DNA of 64,000 bases. Origin: Streptomyces sp. DH24 (GTDB lineage: Bacteria > Actinomycetota > Actinomycetes > Streptomycetales > Streptomycetaceae). A program made the position numbers and the translations under genes. The DNA is taken from the NCBI RefSeq assembly GCF_029813775.1, contig NZ_JARVKW010000006.1, positions 124,001-188,000 on the forward strand, in the 5' to 3' direction. How positions within the stretch are numbered: position 1 is the stretch's first letter; each line of letters starts with the position of its first letter. Shown here one piece after another: positions 59,701 through 64,000 of this stretch. The notes under the pieces were generated by a model that was not told where the DNA came from, ran no database searches, and saw only the letters and a list, made by a program, of their open reading frames with translations.

Positions 59701-61000
59701 GGACGATGATCTCGCGCAGTTCGGAGACGGTGAGCTGGGCGGACATGTCCAGCGACCCCGGCTTGGCCACTTCCAGCAGCTCCGGGCACAGTTCGGCCAG
59801 GCGTGGATAGAAGTCGTTCCGCATGACGAGAATGACGCTGAGTACGGGGTGCGCATCGATCGCCGCGATGAGTTCCCCGACGACGGACAGGGGAGTACCG
59901 GAACCCCGGTCGTCGGCCACCGGCCGGGTGAGGAGTTCCTCGAACTGGTCGATGACCAGCAGCAACCGGTCTGCCGGCTCCGCCTCCAGACAACGGTCCA
60001 CCGCCGGGCCAATGCCAGCGGTCGCGGCATCACGCAGGCCGGACCGTTCCAACTCGATCAGAAGGTTCTGACCAGGCCGAGCCAGGAGATGTACCCATCG
60101 ATCGCTGCCCGGCAGTCCGCCGTCGCGCAGTGCGGGTATCACGCCGGCCCGGACGAGGGAGGACTTCCCCGCTCCGGACGGGCCCAGCACCAGTATCAGC
60201 CGGTGGTGGCGCAGGCGCTCCAGCACACCGTGCACCACGGTGCGACGGCCGTGAAACCATTCGGCGTCCCTCTCGGTGAAGGGCGCCAGCCCCCGATACG
60301 GGAGCACCTGGCGCTCCGTCAGCCCCGGCACGACCGTCCGTAGCACCTCGGCCGGCGTCGCGTAGGCGATTTCCAGCCCTCGGCCGTGGACGTCCGGGAC
60401 GGTGATCGCGGAGACCATGCCGATGACCAGGCCGGTCACCTCGTCGACCACCGGCCCGCCGCTGAAGCCTCTCGTCAGGTCATTCGCACCCGTCAGCTGC
60501 AGCAGCGCGCCCGTTCCGACGTCGGGCAGCAAGTCACCTGCTGTGCCGTAACCGAAGTGGCCGCCGTCGGGCGCTTGATCAGGGAACCCGAACGAGGAGA
60601 TCCGGTGCCCCGAACATCCGGCACTCGACCCGAGTGATACGGGGCGGGCCCCGGCGGGCACTCCATCCAGGCGCACAGCGGCGACATCCTCCGCCTCCGG
60701 TGGGCGCCACGCTTCGGCCAGGACCGTTCCCTCGGCCAGCGGTGCGGCAGGCAGATGAGGAAAGCGCAGTGCCAGTCGGTCACCGGGGCCGCTGCCAGCT
60801 GCGCGCACCACATGAGCGCACGTGATGACGACGTCCCCGCTTCCCAGGAAGCCGGCACCTGCCACCCCACCGTCCGCGGTGACGACTTGCGCCACGGCAG
60901 CGGGCACCTCGGAGACTGGAGCTGCGCCGGATCCCGCCGAACCGACCGGGTCATGAGGCCTGTCAGCCCCGGCGGCAGAGAGACCCTCTCCTGCTGGCAT
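56711..61000 (-). CDS. Trypsin-like protease / nSTAND1 NTPase / 14-repeat WD40 protein
   Basis: A 1429-residue multidomain protein. Residues 30-225 are a trypsin-like protease with His in 'VVITCAHVVRA', Asp in 'EAEDVAAVRLDG' and Ser in 'TRGFSGGPVVDE'. 'YRGLAPFTERDAEWFHGR' then starts an nSTAND1 NTPase with Walker A 'GPSGAGKSSLVRAG' and Walker B 'LLLVIDQFEELL'. A membrane helix lies at about 683-705. The C-terminus has 14 WD40 repeats (about 773-1390), enough for two seven-bladed propellers. Kaur et al. described such proteins in multicellular bacteria as NTP-dependent conflict systems. It is coupled to the trypco1 gene 9 bp upstream. Confidence 0.94.
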   Translation of the reverse strand: MPAGEGLSAAGADRPHDPVGSAGSGAAPVSEVPAAVAQVVTADGGVAGAGFLGSGDVVITCAHVVRAAGSGPGDRLALRFPHLPAAPLAEGTVLAEAWRPPEAEDVAAVRLDGVPAGARPVSLGSSAGCSGHRISSFGFPDQAPDGGHFGYGTAGDLLPDVGTGALLQLTGANDLTRGFSGGPVVDEVTGLVIGMVSAITVPDVHGRGLEIAYATPAEVLRTVVPGLTERQVLPYRGLAPFTERDAEWFHGRRTVVHGVLERLRHHRLILVLGPSGAGKSSLVRAGVIPALRDGGLPGSDRWVHLLARPGQNLLIELERSGLRDAATAGIGPAVDRCLEAEPADRLLLVIDQFEELLTRPVADDRGSGTPLSVVGELIAAIDAHPVLSVILVMRNDFYPRLAELCPELLEVAKPGSLDMSAQLTVSELREIIVRPAQDAGARFEAGLPERIVEDFRAADPRGRTPATLLPPLQLALADLWERRTHGRITHDAYQRIGEVTGTLTAWCNNAINALPAGHRPIAQRVLTALVHPADDTRAIPATRQQVTLARLRILAHDVKDAESTPSTAFDEVIASLSRDRIIITSTTPGPDGRSGEPVAELIHDALIRDWSDLRVWMARDHRFQTWLRQVTELCNRHARTGLPADLLVGTALVEGLDWARQRSVPAEITAFLTASERRQQSVVRRTRRLNILLAGLLALALVGTGLALWQRQEARDAQRQAQSRQLAAQSQALLDTDPDLASLMAIQAYRTSPTVEARAGLLRAADLSLAHLLRTDGGEAQSVAFSPDGKTLAVGAEDGKVLLWDVASGKRKESLPTSHRGLVRSVAFAPDGKTLAVGGDDDRVRLWDVAAGRWRRELATDGGWVWAVAFSPDGETLASGGQGGGVRFWDTASGRGWGSSGAHDGEVQSVAFSRDGKVLASTSADSPEDGRIRLWDVSTGRQRDRSLTHRGGQVSSVAFSPDGKTLAGGGEDGRVRLWDVASGRQRDDPLPPGGKVRTVAFSPDGTTLASGGDDGRVQLWDVASGRRVGSTLVHGSPVSSVAFSPDGETLAGGGGGTVRLWNVDVGEQPGSFLSALDGSLSSLGFSPDGNMLAGGSTGASAVHLWDLASGRRQNSLLDDRTGPVTSVAFSPDGSTLAGAVADEGIRLWDVSTREQRGGLLPRPGDNVTSVAFSPDGTTLAGGGQDGRVRLWDVAHGKERSAALVHGKPPGTQVDLVAFSPDGSTLASAGNRTVRLWDVATGRQQGSALTAHGEVSSVAFSPDGTTLAGAITNAAGGVVRLWDVATGRQQADLAGNDKVVSSVAFSPDGNTLASVGATESPDTSYPSNSIGSGIRLWDMATGQQRAELTDHDGVLSAVAYSPDGNTLASVSVTTPDPGSTETASTVRLWNVTLPDPAQAIRNICRALARDFTDAERSRYLADLPTEPVCM

Positions 61001-61009
61001 CCCCTCGGC

Positions 61010-61357
61010 TCACACGTCGTCGCTTGCGCTTGCTTCGCTGCGCCACAGTGCCCTGATTCTCAGGTGAGCAGTCGCCTCGCCCTTGTTGACGATCACGCCG
61101 ACCTGACCCGAGAGACTCAATCCGAACTCGACCTCGACCTCAGCCGGCCCGGCCTCACGCAGTTGCGTCACCACCGTACGTGTCATCTCCCGTACCGGTT
61201 CGAGAGCGCCCCGCAACGTCTGCGGCACCCTCCTCGCGGCGTCCGCCATCCTGCCGGCCTTCACAGGTCCGTCCCCGGCGAGGAGGGCGGCCCCTGGCAC
61301 CACCTCGAACACGATCTCCCCGCCGTCCTCCAACGACAACCTGTCCACGGACTCCAT
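61010..61357 (-). CDS. Trypco1 (trypsin-co-occurring domain 1) protein
   Basis: A 115-residue protein whose C-terminal 'PAEVEVEFGLSLSGQVGVIV' followed by 'NKGEATAHLRIRALWR' matches the trypco1 family, small partners of trypsin-nSTAND systems. The N-terminus 'LSLEDGGEIVFEVVP' fits too. Such domains are thought to link or regulate the large STAND protein. ATG 61357 has AGGAGGCGAG; its stop is 9 bp before the protease gene, giving one operon. Confidence 0.9.
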   Translation of the reverse strand: MESVDRLSLEDGGEIVFEVVPGAALLAGDGPVKAGRMADAARRVPQTLRGALEPVREMTRTVVTQLREAGPAEVEVEFGLSLSGQVGVIVNKGEATAHLRIRALWRSEASASDDV

Positions 61358-61582
61358 CAACTCGCCTCCTGTGCGGCACTGTTGGTCAACGTACACGCCG
61401 CTGTAACCTCTCAGGAGTCCCCAAACAGCCAGGTGTCCGACCCACCGCTCATTTCGCCGGATCGCGGTCGCGACCGCGGTCTGCGGGACCTGCATCCCCA
61501 GCTGGACATCAGGCGACGAGGACCGGTGGGACGCCGTTGCAGGAGCGGTGTGTGGCCATGGCCAGAGGAAGCAGTCACTTTC

Positions 61583-62464
61583 ATGTATGGAGTGCGGTCG
61601 GCGGAGTTGTCGCGCGGTTGCCTTTCGGCGGACCACCAGCCGAGATCGAGATCAGGCTTCTTCGGCATGGCGGGCGCGGTGGTCCTGGCCACCGTCTTGC
61701 TCGTCGCAGGCTGCTCCGATCGGCCGGAGCGGCCGCAACCCACCCCGACTTCAGGGCGTCCCGGCGCGGACCTCCACGGAAAGAGGGTGGCCGATGTCCG
61801 AACCTGCAAGAACCAATCCCATCTCAGCTACGCTCCGGGCGACCCGGTACCGGACTCCGTCCGTCTGCCCAGCCCACTGACTCTTCCCCGGGGAGCGGCC
61901 GTTGCCGGCCTCCGCGCGGGGCGCGGCAACGCCGTCCACTACATACTGGGTGCGGACACGGGGACCTGTCACTTCGTCCTCGGAGCCAGCAGTATCCACA
62001 TCTCCCTCGGGCCGACGGACGGCCGTTCGGGAGTGCGGGACGTGTTCTCCCCTGGCGGGTCCGCCTACGCGGCCCGTTATGGGTGCGAGTACCTTCCTGA
62101 GGTCGCCCGATTGTCACCGGGCGGGGACTGCACCAAACCCCCAGGTCACGAGGTGACGCCCCTGTCAACCGGCGTCCGCGACCTGCACGCCTCACTTGTC
62201 TGGACCCAGCCCAACACCCGCTCGGACGTGTGGGGCGGCGTACCGCCGCGCTACGGCACGTTCGCCTTGTTCGTGTCCGACATGGCACAGGGGCCGGCTG
62301 GTAGGTCCATCTCATGCAGCCTCCCGGACCGACAGGGCGACATCTGTACTGCGAGCCTGAGCTATTTCCTCGCACAGGTGGGGGAATCCTCAGGCATGAC
62401 GGAGGGGGATCGTCGGCGCCTGACTCAGGTCATCCAGACGTTCATCACTCAGCACCAGGCTTGA
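61583..62464 (+). CDS. Secreted lipoprotein of unknown function
   Basis: A lipoprotein of about 293 residues. A basic N-terminal extension (residues 1-28) and hydrophobic core lead to lipobox VAGC, followed by a Pro/Thr-rich linker. The mature part holds several cysteines (for example 'DVRTCKNQSH', 'GTCHFVLG', 'YGCEYLP', 'GGDCTKPP', 'ISCSLPDR', 'DICTASLS') that would form disulfides. No family is recognised. ATG 61583 has GAGGAAG upstream; its exact start is uncertain. It is divergent from the trypco1 gene. Confidence 0.75.
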   Translation: MYGVRSAELSRGCLSADHQPRSRSGFFGMAGAVVLATVLLVAGCSDRPERPQPTPTSGRPGADLHGKRVADVRTCKNQSHLSYAPGDPVPDSVRLPSPLTLPRGAAVAGLRAGRGNAVHYILGADTGTCHFVLGASSIHISLGPTDGRSGVRDVFSPGGSAYAARYGCEYLPEVARLSPGGDCTKPPGHEVTPLSTGVRDLHASLVWTQPNTRSDVWGGVPPRYGTFALFVSDMAQGPAGRSISCSLPDRQGDICTASLSYFLAQVGESSGMTEGDRRRLTQVIQTFITQHQA

Positions 62465-62577
62465 ACCGCCACTCGGGCTGAACGATTCGAGGTGCCAGGG
62501 GCCTGGTGAGGACGGCGTGGACGACCGGAGCACCGGCTCGGGCCACCTGGACCACGACGCAGGGTTGGCGTCCCCAG

Positions 62578-63591
62578 TCACCGCGACAGCGCCGCCAGGC
62601 TCAGCAGTAGGTGGGCCGACTCGGGGTGGTCGAAGTCGGAGTGGGCGCCGGCCGGGGCCAGGCGGGTGCGGGTGCCGCCCCGGAACCGGGCGCTGGCGTC
62701 CACGTTGACCAGGCGGTGGTCCAGCGTCGAGGGGCGGTAGGGCTCGTGCACGGGCAGCAGCCGGGTGTGGAACTGCGGCACCGGTGCCGCACCCGCCCCC
62801 GTGTGGCCGATTCCGGAGGAGCCCTCCGCCCGCAGGTGCCAGAAGCCGGTGGCCCGGTCCCAGCGGGAGTGGGTCAGCACCAGGGGGCCGCGCAGCGGGG
62901 CGCCGGACTTCGCGCCGGACGGGAAGAGGGACGGGAAGATCCGGTCGAACGCGTCGCGGGGCGCGGCCATCTGGAAGATGAGCATGCTGTCCACCGTGAA
63001 GGGGCGGCCGGGCAGCGCGGGCGTGCTCCATCCCAGGACCCGCGGCGCGTCCGGCGTCGCCGCCCACTGCACGGCCTCGCACAGGAAGCGGCCGCCGAAG
63101 GAGTGCCCCACGAGGTGGAGGTACTGGCCGTCGCGGTTGGCGAGCACCGGGGGAGCGGTCGGGTCGCAGCGCTGCGCGTCGAGGTATCCCAGGAGATGGG
63201 CGAGGACGTGCGGCGCGTTGCCCCGGCCGGCCGCGCTCATCGCGTGGGCGCGGTCCCGGATGCGGCGGTAGCCGCCGAGCGAGGGCAGGCTCGACGACGG
63301 CCAGCGCACGACCACGACCGCCGGCCGGTAGCCCCGGGTCAGCTGCGGATAGCGGTCCGGGTGGGCGGCGCGCAGGTCCAGGGCCCGCGTCAGCAGGGCC
63401 GTGGCGCGGCGTTGCGCGGTGGCCGGCGGGGTCTGCCAGCCGTGGACGTAGACATAGATGTCCGTCACCCGGTCCGGGGTGCGGACGTGCTCGGCGAGAT
63501 GTTCGGCGATCCGATGGCCTGGGACGGGACGGCGGCCGTCGGGCGAGCGGAGCCGTCCTCGTTCGTCGAGGTCAACGGTGGTGAGGTGCAC
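62578..63591 (-). CDS. Alpha/beta-hydrolase-fold protein
   Basis: A 337-residue protein with a hydrolase fold. 'VTDIYVYVHGWQTPPATAQR' is the oxyanion-strand region, and 'QYLHLVGHSFGGRFLCEAVQ' holds the GHSFGG nucleophile elbow; a late Asp/His pair ('VNVDASARFRGG', 'AHSDFDHPESAH') could complete the triad. The substrate is unknown. GTG 63591 has GGAGATCC 8 bases upstream. It overlaps the CHAT gene stop by 127 bases in a different frame; a GTG at 63468 overlapping the CHAT stop is an alternative but would lose conserved sequence. Confidence 0.85.
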   Translation of the reverse strand: MHLTTVDLDERGRLRSPDGRRPVPGHRIAEHLAEHVRTPDRVTDIYVYVHGWQTPPATAQRRATALLTRALDLRAAHPDRYPQLTRGYRPAVVVVRWPSSSLPSLGGYRRIRDRAHAMSAAGRGNAPHVLAHLLGYLDAQRCDPTAPPVLANRDGQYLHLVGHSFGGRFLCEAVQWAATPDAPRVLGWSTPALPGRPFTVDSMLIFQMAAPRDAFDRIFPSLFPSGAKSGAPLRGPLVLTHSRWDRATGFWHLRAEGSSGIGHTGAGAAPVPQFHTRLLPVHEPYRPSTLDHRLVNVDASARFRGGTRTRLAPAGAHSDFDHPESAHLLLSLAALSR

Positions 63592-64000
63592 GGTCGGATC
63601 TCCAGGACGCTGTCGATGCCGCAGTACAGCAGGTAGGCCAGGGCGAGAGGGTTGTGAAGGTCGTCGAGGAAGTGGCGGGCCAGGTCGCGGCAGATCTCCC
63701 CCGCGGTCCGCGATCCCGACAGATAGCGGTCGAGGAACGCGTGCGCGTACTCCGAGGCGAAGACCTGGGGGATCTCGATCTGCGGGCCGAGCACCCCGGT
63801 CGCACCGTGCTTGATGAAGGCCCGGCCGAGGTATTCCAGTTCGGCCGTCGCCGCCGGGACTCCCGCGTGACAGGCGTTGAGCAGTACGAACGGCCGGAAC
63901 ACCGACCCCTGCCCGGTGCCGGCCTCCTCCCGGTGCTCGTGGACGCGGTCGGCGTCGATGACCTTGTCGTCGGAGAGGCGGATCCCCACGGTGCGGTGGG
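63465..64000 (-). CDS. CHAT-domain caspase-like protein (partial, 5' end beyond window)
   Basis: The last 178 or so residues of a CHAT (caspase-like) protein; the frame is open to the right edge. It carries the catalytic Cys in 'VLLNACHAGVPAATAEL', 'FIKHGATGVLGPQIEIPQVF' and 'ASEYAHAFLDRYLSG', the standard CHAT core. Such proteins are proteases activated in bacterial conflict systems. The C-terminal 40 residues ('RPCTSPPLTSTNEDG' onward) show no conservation and lie in the overlap with the hydrolase gene. The catalytic His lies upstream of the window. Confidence 0.85.
   Translation of the reverse strand, partial: HRTVGIRLSDDKVIDADRVHEHREEAGTGQGSVFRPFVLLNACHAGVPAATAELEYLGRAFIKHGATGVLGPQIEIPQVFASEYAHAFLDRYLSGSRTAGEICRDLARHFLDDLHNPLALAYLLYCGIDSVLEIRPCTSPPLTSTNEDGSARPTAAVPSQAIGSPNISPSTSAPRTG

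Noticed and set aside
49686..64000. Integrase, transposase or insertion sequence in the island
   Set aside because: I looked for catalytic DDE or tyrosine-recombinase motifs in all frames by eye and found none.

Overview
The window is chromosomal DNA from a Streptomyces or very close relative. GC content is very high, GTG and TTG starts and stop/start overlaps (ATGA, GTGA) are common, and several actinobacterial families occur: WhiB-type regulator, DUF1707, DUF6542, DUF4245 and a 14-repeat trypsin/nSTAND/WD40 protein. From memory, the order ahpD-ahpC-oxyR, fumC-fumA-DUF1707-wblI-glpX and xseB-xseA-ispH-ppgK resembles the conserved core region of Streptomyces coelicolor; this was not checked. 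No tRNA, rRNA, CRISPR array, transposase or integrase was seen.

Region 1 (0.3-13.4 kb) is a Tad/Flp tight-adherence pilus locus. It holds a zinc-ribbon protein, CpaB, a CpaE/TadZ ATPase, two TadE-like minor pilins, the TadA/CpaF motor, TadB, TadC, a coupled histidine kinase and LuxR-type regulator, the Flp pilin, a TadG-like protein with a TTG start, two lipoproteins and an OmpA-domain wall-binding protein. No prepilin peptidase lies in the window. A convergent DUF192 gene closes the block.

Region 2 (13.7-49.7 kb) is mostly core genome: a luciferase-like oxidoreductase and a methyltransferase, a cis-prenyltransferase, a PIN-PhoH protein, a secreted transglycosylase-like protein, an AI-2E family permease, the OxyR/AhpC/AhpD peroxide system, a PadR-controlled ABC exporter, an SPFH/ribbon-helix-helix pair, a bifunctional penicillin-binding protein, catalase, a SpoIIE-type phosphatase, two unrelated fumarases side by side, WblI, GlpX, a nitroreductase, exonuclease VII, IspH, polyphosphate glucokinase and YchF. 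Several genes concern redox stress (oxyR, ahpCD, catalase, the O2-sensitive/insensitive fumarase pair, nitroreductase). Strong hairpin terminators sit between most convergent pairs.

Region 3 (49.7-64 kb) is an accessory conflict or defence island. It starts with a phd/relE-like toxin-antitoxin module whose flanks carry a duplicated ychF 3' end and terminator. Next comes a tightly overlapping operon of a TIR-domain protein, a P-loop-like protein and a membrane protein with SPFH-like character, which I do not recognise as a named system. It is followed by an XRE regulator, a trypco1 protein with a trypsin-nSTAND1-WD40 protein, an orphan lipoprotein, and a CHAT protease overlapping an alpha/beta hydrolase; the CHAT gene runs off the right edge.
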